Origin: an uncultured Lachnospiraceae bacterium
GTDB taxonomy: Bacteria > Bacillota > Clostridia > Lachnospirales > Lachnospiraceae
Length of the DNA: 63,931 bases
Direction of reading: 5' to 3'
Assembly: GCA_910579425.1 (NCBI GenBank)
Contig: CAJTVL010000018.1
Coordinates: forward strand, 1-63,931
The notes beneath the pieces were generated by a model. The model saw only the letters and a list, made by a program, of their open reading frames with translations, made no database searches and was not told where the DNA came from. Shown here piece after piece: positions 16,906 to 25,203 of the stretch. A program made the translations under genes and the position numbers. How positions within the stretch are numbered: position 1 is the first letter of the stretch; the number at the start of each line of letters is the position of its first letter.

Positions 16906-17918
16906 TGAAGCAATTCAGTTATCGCCATACAAAGGAAGCCAAACTGATGTCCGGTATGACAAAAACCATGGAGGAGGCCGCAAATTTCTCTGACGAAGAG
17001 CTCTTTTCCTTTGCAGAGTTCAACGCGGAGGCGGTAGAGCGTACAGGGTACAGCAATTATTCCTACTGGAGAAGCACCTTCCAGGCTTTCTTAAAAAACC
17101 GGGGCGCCGTTTTCCTTCTCGGCCTTCTCGGGCTGCTTTTGCTGTTTACCTTCATTCAGCCTTATCTGCCGGGGCAGTATGATCCGAACATGATCATCAA
17201 TGACGAGAGCGGTATGCAGTACCGGAATGTTCCCCCGGGGGCGCAGTTTTTGCTTGGAACCAACTCCATCGGCCAGGATCTCTGGGCCAGGATATGGGCC
17301 GGAACAAGAACCTCCCTGCTGATCGGCCTTTCCGTGGCCTTAGCCGAGGCGCTGATTGGAATTACGGTAGGCGTAATCTGGGGCTATGTGAGGAAAGCGG
17401 ATTTCATACTGACAGAAATTTACAATATCATAGACAATATTCCGAACACCATAATCCTGATCCTGATTTCCTATATCCTAAAGCCCAGTGTCAGGACTCT
17501 GATTTTTGCCATGTGTCTGACAGGGTGGATTCAGATGGCACGGTTTATCCGAAATCAGATTTTGATTATCCGCGACCGGGACTACAATGTAGCCAGCCGC
17601 TGCCTTGGAACGCCCACCTGGAAGATCATGGTCAAAAACCTGCTTCCCTATCTGGTGTCGGTGATCATGCTGCGCATGGCCCTCACCATACCGGCCGCCA
17701 TCGGAAACGAGGTTTTTATCACCTATATCGGCTTAGGGCTTCCGGTGGATACCCCAAGCCTGGGAAACCTGATCAATGAGGGAAGAGCGCTGATCACCAG
17801 CCCGGCCCTTCGCTATCAGCTTGTATATCCCACCATTATCCTTTCCTTTGTGACCATTTCCTTTTATATCATCGGCAACGCCTTCTCGGATGCTGCCGAC
17901 CCAAGGAACCATACCTGA
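16902..17918 (+). CDS. Peptide ABC transporter permease (OppC-like)
   Basis: The 338-residue partner permease. A cytosolic N-terminal segment of about 65 residues precedes the first membrane span (FLLGLLGLLLLFTFIQPYL). The OppC-type segment LGTNSIGQDLWARIWAGTRT and the EAA loop in DYNVASRCLGTPTWKIMVKN are clear. Two adjacent ATG codons (16902 and 16905) can serve as start after GAAGGTG. Together with the OppB-like subunit it should form the membrane pore. Confidence 0.92.
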   Translation: MMKQFSYRHTKEAKLMSGMTKTMEEAANFSDEELFSFAEFNAEAVERTGYSNYSYWRSTFQAFLKNRGAVFLLGLLGLLLLFTFIQPYLPGQYDPNMIINDESGMQYRNVPPGAQFLLGTNSIGQDLWARIWAGTRTSLLIGLSVALAEALIGITVGVIWGYVRKADFILTEIYNIIDNIPNTIILILISYILKPSVRTLIFAMCLTGWIQMARFIRNQILIIRDRDYNVASRCLGTPTWKIMVKNLLPYLVSVIMLRMALTIPAAIGNEVFITYIGLGLPVDTPSLGNLINEGRALITSPALRYQLVYPTIILSFVTISFYIIGNAFSDAADPRNHT

Positions 17919-17962
17919 TGAAAAACTGCTTTTTGTGCAATGAAAAGAAAATGAGGTAAGTT

Positions 17963-19012
17963 ATGCCTGATAAAATGTTGACAGTGGAAGATCTGGAAAT
18001 CAAATTTAAACTCCGCGGAAAGACCCTGAACGCCATCCGCAAAATTTCCCTGGACTTATATAAAGGGGAAATCCTGGCCATTGTGGGGGAATCCGGAAGC
18101 GGGAAGTCTGTGTTTACCAAATCCTTTATGGGACTTTTAGATCAAAACGGGAAAGTCACCGGAGGGAAAATCGTGTACTATGGGGCAGACGACGAAAAGC
18201 CCATAGAACTTACGGCCCTTCGCAGGGAAAAAGAGTGGTATAAAATCCGCGGCCATGAGATTGCCATGATTATGCAGGATCCCATGACCAGTTTAAATCC
18301 TCTGAAAACCATCGGCTCCCAGATCATGGAGGCGGTTCTTCTGCACCAGAAGCTGACCAGGCCGGAAGCCAGAAAGAAAACCCTCCAGTATCTGGAGGAT
18401 GTGGGAATCCGCCATCCGGAAAAGCGTTTTGACCAGTATCCCCACGAATTTTCGGGCGGCATGCGCCAGAGAGTGGTGATTGCCATCGCCATTGCCTGCG
18501 CGCCCCAGATTCTGATCTGCGATGAGCCCACCACGGCTCTGGATGTAACCATACAGGCACAGATTCTTGATCTGTTAAAGGAGCTGCGCCACAAATACAG
18601 ACTATCCATTATCCTGATCACTCACGACCTGGGGGTGGTGGCAAATATTGCAGACAGGGTGGCCGTTATGTATGCCGGCGATATTATCGAAATCGGAACG
18701 GGAGAAGATATTTTTTACGACCCGAAGCATCCCTATACGCAGGCGCTTTTGTCCTCCCTGCCCCAGGTGGGGGTAAAGGGAACGGACCTGTTTTCGATTC
18801 CGGGAACGCCCCCCAATTTGTTTACCGAGATCAGGGGAGATGCCTTTGCCCCCAGAAACCCCAGAGCGCTGAAAATCGATTCTCTGGAAATGCCCCCTTA
18901 TTTCCAGGTTTCTCCCACCCATAAAGCCAAAACCTGGCTGCTGGATCCCAGGGCGCCAAGGCTGGAGGTACCGGCTGTGGTGGAGAAAATTCGGAAGGGA
19001 GGTCTGGTTTAA
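17963..19012 (+). CDS. Peptide ABC transporter ATPase (OppD-like)
   Basis: First of two ATPases of the importer. The 349-residue protein has Walker A GESGSGKS near residue 40, Q-loop MIMQDPMTSLNPL, signature FSGGMRQRVVIAIA, Walker B ILICDEPTTALD and the switch His in LITHDLGVVA. The C-terminal oligopeptide-type extension (about residues 255-349) normally binds an iron-sulfur cluster through cysteines; the region here shows no Cys cluster. It starts 44 bases after the permease with a GAGGTAAG ribosome site. Confidence 0.93.
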   Translation: MPDKMLTVEDLEIKFKLRGKTLNAIRKISLDLYKGEILAIVGESGSGKSVFTKSFMGLLDQNGKVTGGKIVYYGADDEKPIELTALRREKEWYKIRGHEIAMIMQDPMTSLNPLKTIGSQIMEAVLLHQKLTRPEARKKTLQYLEDVGIRHPEKRFDQYPHEFSGGMRQRVVIAIAIACAPQILICDEPTTALDVTIQAQILDLLKELRHKYRLSIILITHDLGVVANIADRVAVMYAGDIIEIGTGEDIFYDPKHPYTQALLSSLPQVGVKGTDLFSIPGTPPNLFTEIRGDAFAPRNPRALKIDSLEMPPYFQVSPTHKAKTWLLDPRAPRLEVPAVVEKIRKGGLV

Positions 19013-19929
19013 TGGAAAAAGAGGTTCTGCTGGAAGTAAAAAATCTGGACGTAACCTACGGGGAGCGAAAAAAGAAATATAAAGCGGTCAGACAGGTTAA
19101 CTTTAAAATCTACAAGGGAGAAACCTTCGGCCTGGTAGGGGAATCAGGCTCCGGCAAGACCACCATCGGCCGGGCCATCATGCGGATCGTCCCCTCCGCC
19201 GGGGGAGAGATTCTCTACAAGGGGGAGAAAATCAACGGGAAAATTTCCCCGGAGCTGGATCGGAAAATCCTTAAGGAAATCCAAATGATTTTCCAGGATC
19301 CACAGGCATCCTTAAATGAGCGGGCTAAGGTGGATTATATTATCAGTGAAGGGTTAATGAATATCGAAAAGGGCATCGGTGAGCAGGAGCGCAAACGCCG
19401 GGTGGAGCAGGCGATCGCGGACGTGGGGCTGCTCCCGGAGTTCTCCAGCAGGTTCCCCCACGAGTTTTCGGGCGGTCAGAGACAGAGAATCGGAATCGCA
19501 AGAGCCCTGATCATGAATCCTGAATTCATCATTGCGGACGAACCTATCTCTGCGCTGGATGTGTCCGTCCGGGCCCAGGTGCTCAATCTTCTCTCCGATA
19601 TGCAGAAGAAACGCCAAATCACCTATCTTTTCATCGCTCATGATCTTTCCGTCATGCGTTTTATCACGGACAGGATCGGCGTAATCCATAAAGGACGGAT
19701 TGTGGAGATGGGGGAGACGGAGGAAGTGATCACTCACCCTATCCATCCCTACACCAGAGCTCTTTTGTCCGCCATCCCCATGCCTGATCCCAGGCATGAG
19801 AAGGAAAAAAAGCTTCTGGTATATGAGCCCGAAATGCATGATTATACCTCCCAGCCGCCAACGTGGATGGAGCTGAGGCCGGAGCATTTTGTGCTGGCAA
19901 ACGAGAAGGAGGCAAAAGAGTGGGTATGA
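19012..19929 (+). CDS. Peptide ABC transporter ATPase (OppF-like)
   Basis: Second ATPase, 305 residues. It has Walker A GESGSGKT near residue 45, Q-loop MIFQDPQASLNE, signature FSGGQRQRIGIARA, Walker B FIIADEPISALDVS and FIAHDLSVM. Its ATG overlaps the stop of the OppD-like gene (TAATG) and its own stop overlaps the NlpC/P60 start. In B. subtilis the ykf murein-peptide operon also ends with an Opp-type ATPase (YkfD), which supports the same pathway here. Confidence 0.93.
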   Translation: MEKEVLLEVKNLDVTYGERKKKYKAVRQVNFKIYKGETFGLVGESGSGKTTIGRAIMRIVPSAGGEILYKGEKINGKISPELDRKILKEIQMIFQDPQASLNERAKVDYIISEGLMNIEKGIGEQERKRRVEQAIADVGLLPEFSSRFPHEFSGGQRQRIGIARALIMNPEFIIADEPISALDVSVRAQVLNLLSDMQKKRQITYLFIAHDLSVMRFITDRIGVIHKGRIVEMGETEEVITHPIHPYTRALLSAIPMPDPRHEKEKKLLVYEPEMHDYTSQPPTWMELRPEHFVLANEKEAKEWV

Positions 19930-20825
19930 GCAATCTGGAGTGCGGTGTTATTATTCAGCCTGTCAGCACCATTTATCAGTGTCCCTGCACGGAAATGACA
20001 GATGCTGAGGGAAGATGCATTTCCGCCATCTCGGACGAGGGACTCTGTGGGATGCTGGTTCAGGTCACGGGAGAGGAAGTGCAGGGCTTTCTCCCCATCA
20101 AAACCTTTTACGGCTATACAGGCTATCTTCCCCTTAAAGACTTGTCTCTCCTTCGCTTTGAGGAAGGCCAAAAATGGGAGAGCGCCGATTTGTGGGTGGT
20201 GGACGGCCTGTGCGTGGATGTGGTATCTCTTCCCAGGGTTCAGGGCCTGCGTCTGACCAGTCTCTTTCGTGGAAGCATTTTGGAGGTGCTCTCCTTTGAG
20301 TGTCAGGAGAAAGGCTGGGCTCATGTGCGTCTTCCGGACGGAGGAGAAGGCTATTTGAGAAACCAATACCTGCGAAGGAAGCTTTTTTCACAGGAAGGGG
20401 CTCTCGGCGGCAGACTTTCCCAGATCAAGATTTCGGATGAAGAGCGTTTCCGGCGGAATGTAATCGAGACGGCCAGGTCTTTTTTGGGCGTCCAGTACCG
20501 GTGGGGCGGACGTTCCACCGCAGGGATTGACTGTTCCGGGCTGACCGGCGCCAGCTATATGTTGAACGGGATTCTCATCTATCGGGATGCCCGGATTATG
20601 GAAGGCTATCCCGTCCGTGAAATTGAGAAAGATGCCAGAAAGCCCGGGGATCTTTTGTATTTTCCGGGCCATATCGCCATGTATCTGGGAGAGGAAATGT
20701 ATATTCACTCCACCGGAAAAATCGGAAGCGGCGGGGTAGTGATCAACAGCTTATGCCCCGAAGATCCTCTGTACCGGCAGGATCTGGCGCAGGGACTCTA
20801 TGCGGTGGGGAGTATCTTTTCATGA
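19926..20825 (+). CDS. NlpC/P60 gamma-D-glutamyl peptidase, YkfC-like
   Basis: A cysteine peptidase expected to cut between D-Glu and the diamino acid of murein peptides in the cytosol. The 299-residue protein has two SH3-like regions (about residues 1-140) and a C-terminal NlpC/P60 domain with GIDCSGLTGASY (catalytic Cys), GHIAMYLG (catalytic His) and YIHSTG. No signal peptide is present, as in YkfC, which works on imported peptides. The frame is open further upstream inside the ATPase gene, but the ATG at 19926 overlaps that stop as ATGA and gives a normal domain start. The product L-Ala-D-Glu would feed the epimerase at 12742. Confidence 0.88.
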   Translation: MSNLECGVIIQPVSTIYQCPCTEMTDAEGRCISAISDEGLCGMLVQVTGEEVQGFLPIKTFYGYTGYLPLKDLSLLRFEEGQKWESADLWVVDGLCVDVVSLPRVQGLRLTSLFRGSILEVLSFECQEKGWAHVRLPDGGEGYLRNQYLRRKLFSQEGALGGRLSQIKISDEERFRRNVIETARSFLGVQYRWGGRSTAGIDCSGLTGASYMLNGILIYRDARIMEGYPVREIEKDARKPGDLLYFPGHIAMYLGEEMYIHSTGKIGSGGVVINSLCPEDPLYRQDLAQGLYAVGSIFS

Positions 20826-20922
20826 GGGACTACAGACAGCCTTTTATGGCAATCTATATATAGTGAACGACAAAATATGATAACGGCAGCCTTTGACGGA
20901 GCAGCCAGGAAATGAGGAAAAA

Positions 20923-21765
20923 ATGGATTCAAGATTTACTTTGGAGAAACGCATCCAGGCTGAGCTTGCCAGCTATGACGGGAAGATGTGCCTTTATGCA
21001 GACGATTTCCACGGAAATATTATTTGTCTTGGAGCGGACGAAAAGGTGGAAACTGCCAGTACCGTCAAGGTCTATATCCTTGCCAGCCTGTTCTGGCAGG
21101 TTGAGCTTGGCAGGGCCAGCCTGGAGGATATGATTCCTTATGAAGAAAAACACGTGGTGGACGGAAGCGGCGTGCTCTGCGCCCTAGAGCCGGGAGCCTC
21201 TTTCCGGGTGAAGGACGCGGCCACGCTGATGATCATTGTCAGCGACAATATTGCCACCAATATGATAATAGATTATCTGGGAATCGACACCATCAATGCC
21301 TGCATCCGGGAACTGGGCTGTAACGATACCGTTCTTTACAATTCTCTGCATTTTGACCGGTTTGACCGGCTTGGAACCACCACTGCCCGGGACTATGCCG
21401 GTATTTTCACCCGTCTGGCACAGGGAACTCTCCTTAACCCCGAATCCGATCGGAAGATGGTGGAGATCCTGAAAAAACAGCACTACAACAGCATGATTAC
21501 CCGAGAATTTCCGCCGGTCTATATGGACAGCGACAATACCGACCAGGTTCTCATTCACGTGGCCTCCAAAAGCGGAAGCATGGACGCCTGCCGCAATGAC
21601 GGCGGCATCATCTACACTCCTTATGGCCCCTATGTGCTGGTGATGCTGAATAAGGATTTCAGCGACGCCATGTATTACCCGGATCATCCGGCCACCGTCT
21701 TTGGGGCGAAGGTCAGCCGGATGCTGCTGGATCAGTTTCTGGCCTTGGAAGGACGATTTTTGTAG
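20923..21765 (+). CDS. Second class A beta-lactamase-fold serine hydrolase, no signal peptide
   Basis: The 280-residue protein is a distant paralogue of the one at 11930. It shows STVK (SxxK) near residue 47, SDN near residue 107 and KSG in place of KTG near residue 223. No omega-loop Glu motif is seen and no export signal, so it is probably cytosolic. A TTG at 20893 is in frame, but the ATG at 20923 follows GAGG and is chosen. It is 97 bases after the peptidase gene and is the last gene before the L21 promoter. As the set lacks an LD-carboxypeptidase of the YkfA/LdcA type, one of the two hydrolases could fill that place; this is a guess. Confidence 0.8.
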   Translation: MDSRFTLEKRIQAELASYDGKMCLYADDFHGNIICLGADEKVETASTVKVYILASLFWQVELGRASLEDMIPYEEKHVVDGSGVLCALEPGASFRVKDAATLMIIVSDNIATNMIIDYLGIDTINACIRELGCNDTVLYNSLHFDRFDRLGTTTARDYAGIFTRLAQGTLLNPESDRKMVEILKKQHYNSMITREFPPVYMDSDNTDQVLIHVASKSGSMDACRNDGGIIYTPYGPYVLVMLNKDFSDAMYYPDHPATVFGAKVSRMLLDQFLALEGRFL

Positions 21766-21796
21766 GTTTGGGAATCTGAAAAACAGCGAAATTTTC

Positions 21797-21825
21797 TTGA
21801 CAGCAATTCCCCTCTATGCTATATT
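21797..21825 (+). promoter_or_regulatory. Promoter of the rplU operon
   Basis: TTGACA at 21797-21802, a 17-base spacer and TATATT at 21820-21825. This strong promoter makes the rplU-prp-rpmA block independent of the upstream 12-kb insert. Confidence 0.85.
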
Positions 21826-21831
21826 ATATGA

Positions 21832-21927
21832 GTATGCCGCATAGCGAGGCTTAAGTGCTTTCATGATTGAGGCCGCCACAGCTAGCGAGTAAAATCAGTT
21901 CAAACTGATTAGTATAGGAGGTGCCAT
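21832..21927 (+). ncRNA. Ribosomal protein L21 leader (candidate)
   Basis: A roughly 95-base leader lies between the rplU promoter and the start codon. It contains a GCCGC...GAGGC-rich segment, a GCCGCCACAGCTAGCGAG stretch, and a hairpin AATCAGTTCAAACTGATT just before the AGGAGG site. Position and length fit the known Firmicutes L21 leader, by which L21 is thought to control its own operon. The fold itself was not computed. Confidence 0.6.
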
Positions 21928-22233
21928 ATGTACGCAATCATTGCAACAGGTGGAAAGCAGTATAAGGTTTCTGAGGGCGATGTACTGAAAGTTGAAAAGC
22001 TTGACGCTCAGCCGGGAGATACTGTGACATTTGATCAGGTTGTCGCAATCAGCGATAACACGCTTAAGGTTGCCGGTGACGTAGCCAACGCTAACGTAAC
22101 TGCATCTGTCGTAGCACAGGTCAAGGGACGCAAGGTTATCGTTTACAAGTATAAGAGAAAAACCGGTTATCATAAGAAAAACGGTCATAGACAAGCATAC
22201 ACACAGGTTAAGATTGAAAAGATCAACGCTTAA
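21928..22233 (+). CDS. rplU: 50S ribosomal protein L21
   Basis: A large-subunit ribosomal protein of 101 residues, full length. MYAIIATGGKQYKVSEGD is the canonical start and KRKTGYHKKNGHRQAYT the typical basic C-terminal region that binds 23S rRNA. An AGGAGGTG site precedes the ATG. It is the first gene after the L21 leader and is followed three bases later by prp. Confidence 0.97.
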   Translation: MYAIIATGGKQYKVSEGDVLKVEKLDAQPGDTVTFDQVVAISDNTLKVAGDVANANVTASVVAQVKGRKVIVYKYKRKTGYHKKNGHRQAYTQVKIEKINA

Positions 22234-22236
22234 TAT

Positions 22237-22566
22237 ATGACTATCATTACAATAACCAAATCCCCAAAGGGGGAGTACAAAGAAGTAAGCTGCAAGGGAC
22301 ACGCCGGTTTTGCCAGGGCAGGCCAGGATATTGTGTGCAGCGCCGTGTCGGTTCTTGTGATCAACACCATCAACTCCATTGAGAGACTGACAAATTGTCA
22401 GATGACGGTGACCAGCGAGGAAGAGAACGGGATGATTAAATGCTGTTTCCCGCAGAAGCCGGACGAGGGCGGCAGGCTTCTTCTTGATTCCATGATTTTG
22501 GGGCTACAGAGCATTGCCGAAGAATACGGCAAAAAGTATCTGAAACTGAAATTTAAGGAGGTGTAA
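22237..22566 (+). CDS. prp: Ribosomal-processing cysteine protease Prp
   Basis: Prp cuts the N-terminal extension from L27 in Firmicutes. The 109-residue protein has the conserved CKGHAGFARAGQDIVCSAVS segment with catalytic His and Cys about 12 residues apart, and the late block GLQSIAEEYGKKYLKL. It sits between rplU and rpmA, as in Staphylococcus and Bacillus, and its presence matches the extended L27 encoded next. Confidence 0.93.
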   Translation: MTIITITKSPKGEYKEVSCKGHAGFARAGQDIVCSAVSVLVINTINSIERLTNCQMTVTSEEENGMIKCCFPQKPDEGGRLLLDSMILGLQSIAEEYGKKYLKLKFKEV

Positions 22567-22569
22567 ATC

Positions 22570-22854
22570 ATGTTAAAGCTGAACCTTCAATTTTTTGCTC
22601 ATAAGAAGGGTGTCGGTTCTACCAAGAATGGCAGAGATTCCGAATCCAAGAGATTAGGTGCGAAGAGGGCTGACGGCCAGTTTGTAAAGGCAGGTAATAT
22701 TTTATACAGGCAGCGCGGAACAAAGATCCATCCGGGCGTAAATGTAGGACGCGGCGGAGATGACACTCTGTTTGCATTAGTTGACGGAGTACTCAGATTC
22801 GAGAGAAAAGGAAGAGACAAGAAACAGGCTTCCGTATATCCTGTAGAAAAATAA
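22570..22854 (+). CDS. rpmA: 50S ribosomal protein L27 with cleavable extension
   Basis: L27 reaches the peptidyl-transferase centre with its N terminus. The 94-residue precursor starts MLKLNLQFFAHKKGVGST; the LNLQFF extension is the known Prp site with cleavage before AHKKG. The remainder (GSTKNGRDSESKRLGAKRADG and a C-terminal FERKGRDKKQASVYP) is canonical. It ends 11 bases before a perfect 10-bp hairpin. Confidence 0.97.
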   Translation: MLKLNLQFFAHKKGVGSTKNGRDSESKRLGAKRADGQFVKAGNILYRQRGTKIHPGVNVGRGGDDTLFALVDGVLRFERKGRDKKQASVYPVEK

Positions 22855-22865
22855 CGCATTTGGCA

Positions 22866-22940
22866 GGCTTCAAACATCTTTTTTGTTTGAAGCCTTTTCA
22901 AACATCTTTGTTTATGAAGCCTTTTCAAACAGCACCTTTT
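22866..22940 (+). terminator. Hairpin with a decayed duplicate between rpmA and obgE
   Basis: GGCTTCAAAC and GTTTGAAGCC form a perfect 10-bp stem (22866-22894) followed by TTTT. The 3' arm and tail are then repeated: GAAGCCTTTTCAAACA occurs at 22889 and again about 26 bases later, with the second copy unable to form a full stem. The first hairpin can act as a terminator or attenuator for the ribosomal genes; obgE lies 72 bases beyond. Confidence 0.7.
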
Positions 22941-22965
22941 TTCAAGGAAAGTAAGAGGAAACAAT

Positions 22966-24261
22966 ATGTTTGCAGACAGAGCAAAAATCTATGTGCGCAG
23001 CGGGAAAGGCGGCGACGGTCATGTGTCTTTCCGGCGTGAAAAATATGTTCCCAGCGGCGGGCCTGACGGAGGAGACGGCGGCAACGGGGGCAGTGTCTTT
23101 CTGGAGGTGGATGAAGGGCTTAATACTCTTTCCGAGTATCGTCATGTACGCAAATACCATGCCGGGGACGGACAGAATGGAGGCACCCGCAACTGCAAGG
23201 GCAAGAGCGGAGAGGATCTTGTTCTGAAAGTACCGGCGGGAACCGTAGTCAAAGAGGTTGAAAGCGGAAAAGTCATCGTTGATATGTCAGGGGAAAACAA
23301 ACGTTTTCTTCTGCTTTCCGGCGGACGGGGTGGATGCGGAAACCAGCACTATGCCACCAGCACCATGCAGGCGCCAAAGTATGCCCAGCCCGGTCAGCCG
23401 GCAAAGGAGCTTGAACTTGCAATGGAGCTTAAAGTCATAGCGGATGTGGGGCTGGTAGGTTTTCCTAACGTGGGAAAATCCACACTTCTCACTAAGGTTT
23501 CCAATGCCAGGCCGCAGATTGCCAATTATCATTTCACCACCTTAAATCCCCACCTAGGCGTAGTTGACCTGCCCGATGCAAAGGGCTTTGTGATTGCGGA
23601 TATTCCCGGCCTGATCGAAGGAGCCTCCCAGGGAGTAGGGCTTGGATTTGAGTTTTTGCGGCATATTGAAAGAACCCGGGTCATCATCCATATCGTTGAC
23701 GCCGCCGGCAGCGAGGGACGTAACCCGGTGGAAGATATTTATTCCATCAATAAGGAACTGGAAAATTACAATCCGGAAATCGCAAGGATTCCCCAGGTCA
23801 TTGCCGCCAACAAGACAGACATGATATTTGCGCAGGAAGGAGAGTCCGATCCGGTTCAAATCCTGAAAGAAGAATTTGAACCCAAAGGAATCCGTGTCTA
23901 TCCCATCTCTGCAATCAGCGGCAAGGGAATCCGTGAGCTGCTTTACCAGGTACGGCATATGCTGGATGAAATCAATGAAAAGCCCCTGATCTTTGAACAG
24001 GAATTTTTTCCGGAGTTTATGTTTAAAGTTTCCGATGAGCCTTTCACCGTCACCTATGACGAAAAAGCCTCCGAATTTGTTGTGGAAGGGCCCAGAATTG
24101 AAAAGATGCTGGGTTATACCAATCTGGAGTCGGAAAAAGGCTTTCTGTTTTTCCAGAATTTCCTAAGGATAAACGGAATCCTGGAACAGCTTGAGGCACT
24201 GGACATTAAAGAAGGAGATACCGTCAGAATGTATGGCTTATCCTTTGATTATTATAAGTAG
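22966..24261 (+). CDS. obgE: GTPase Obg
   Basis: A ribosome-associated GTPase needed for 50S maturation and linked to stress control. The 431-residue protein has the Gly-rich Obg fold (GKGGDGHVSFRREKYVPSG), G1 GFPNVGKST near residue 166, G3 DIPGLIEGA, G4 NKTD and G5 SAISGKG, plus the C-terminal OCT domain of Gram-positive Obg (about residues 350-431). It begins the block obgE-yhbY-nadD-yqeK-rsfS, a conserved order in Firmicutes. Confidence 0.97.
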   Translation: MFADRAKIYVRSGKGGDGHVSFRREKYVPSGGPDGGDGGNGGSVFLEVDEGLNTLSEYRHVRKYHAGDGQNGGTRNCKGKSGEDLVLKVPAGTVVKEVESGKVIVDMSGENKRFLLLSGGRGGCGNQHYATSTMQAPKYAQPGQPAKELELAMELKVIADVGLVGFPNVGKSTLLTKVSNARPQIANYHFTTLNPHLGVVDLPDAKGFVIADIPGLIEGASQGVGLGFEFLRHIERTRVIIHIVDAAGSEGRNPVEDIYSINKELENYNPEIARIPQVIAANKTDMIFAQEGESDPVQILKEEFEPKGIRVYPISAISGKGIRELLYQVRHMLDEINEKPLIFEQEFFPEFMFKVSDEPFTVTYDEKASEFVVEGPRIEKMLGYTNLESEKGFLFFQNFLRINGILEQLEALDIKEGDTVRMYGLSFDYYK

Positions 24262-24272
24262 GAGAGGAATCA

Positions 24273-24551
24273 ATGACCACCAAAGAACGGGCATATTTAA
24301 AAGGATTGGCTGCTAATTTGGAGCCGGTATTTCAAATCGGAAAAGCCGGCCTTACGCCGGAGGTCACCGAAGCAGTCAGGGAGACTTTCAATACCAGGGA
24401 GCTGGTAAAGCTGGCCGTACTCAAAAACTGTATGGAGGATCCCAGACAGATTGCAGGGTTTATAGCCGACCGTACAGGCTCCTCAGTAGTGCAGGTGATC
24501 GGCAGGAAAATCGTACTCTATAAGGAAAGCAAGGATCATAAAAAGAAGTGA
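24273..24551 (+). CDS. yhbY: YhbY-type CRM-domain RNA-binding protein
   Basis: The 92-residue protein consists of one CRM domain. TTKERAYLKGLAANLEPVFQ and IGKAGLTPEVTEAVRETF match YhbY, a protein that binds pre-50S particles. Its stop overlaps the GTG start of nadD, so the two are coupled. Confidence 0.93.
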   Translation: MTTKERAYLKGLAANLEPVFQIGKAGLTPEVTEAVRETFNTRELVKLAVLKNCMEDPRQIAGFIADRTGSSVVQVIGRKIVLYKESKDHKKK

Positions 24552-25159
24552 AAGATCAAAAAATTGGCATTATGGGCGGAACCTTCAATCCCATTCATTA
24601 CGGACATCTTTTACTTGCACAGGCTGCCTTAGAATCCCTGTCTTTAGATAAAATCCTTTTTATGCCCAGCGGTAATTCCTATATGAAAGAGGCATCCCGC
24701 ATCCTTTCGGGAGAGCTTCGCGGGCAAATGGTTCGTCTCGCCCTCAAAGAAAATCCTGATTTTATTTTCTCTGATTTGGAGCTTCAAAGGCAGGGGTCTA
24801 CTTATACCTGTGATACCCTTGCCGCCCTGAGGGCGCAGAATCCACAGTCGAGGTATTATTTCATTTTGGGGGAGGATAACCTTCTTACCATAAAACAATG
24901 GAAAAACCCTGAATTTATTTTGAAAAACTGCGTGATTGCAGGCGCTGTCCGTGAAAGTGACAATACTTCACGCATTTTGGATGCTGCCAGGCTCCTTGAG
25001 AAAGAGTTTCAGGCCGATATTCGGATACTGCCGGCAAGGCGGATTGATCTTTCATCCACTGAAATCAGAGAACGCTTAAGGAACGGACACTCTGTCCGGT
25101 ATATGCTTCCTGAAAGCGTAATTGAATATATTGCTGAAAATAATCTATATAAAAACTGA
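24548..25159 (+). CDS. nadD: Nicotinate-nucleotide adenylyltransferase
   Basis: NadD transfers AMP to nicotinate mononucleotide in NAD synthesis. The 203-residue protein has GGTFNPIHYGHLLLAQ, with the HxGH-type nucleotide motif, near the start, and DLSSTEIRERLRNG near the end. The start is GTG at 24548, overlapping the yhbY stop; the first ATG (24572) falls inside the GIMGGTF motif and would cut the first strand, so GTG is chosen. Confidence 0.94.
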   Translation: MKDQKIGIMGGTFNPIHYGHLLLAQAALESLSLDKILFMPSGNSYMKEASRILSGELRGQMVRLALKENPDFIFSDLELQRQGSTYTCDTLAALRAQNPQSRYYFILGEDNLLTIKQWKNPEFILKNCVIAGAVRESDNTSRILDAARLLEKEFQADIRILPARRIDLSSTEIRERLRNGHSVRYMLPESVIEYIAENNLYKN

Positions 25160-25203
25160 CAACATCCATTTTTTAATCAGCAAAAGCGGAGTGAGCATGA
25201 AGC

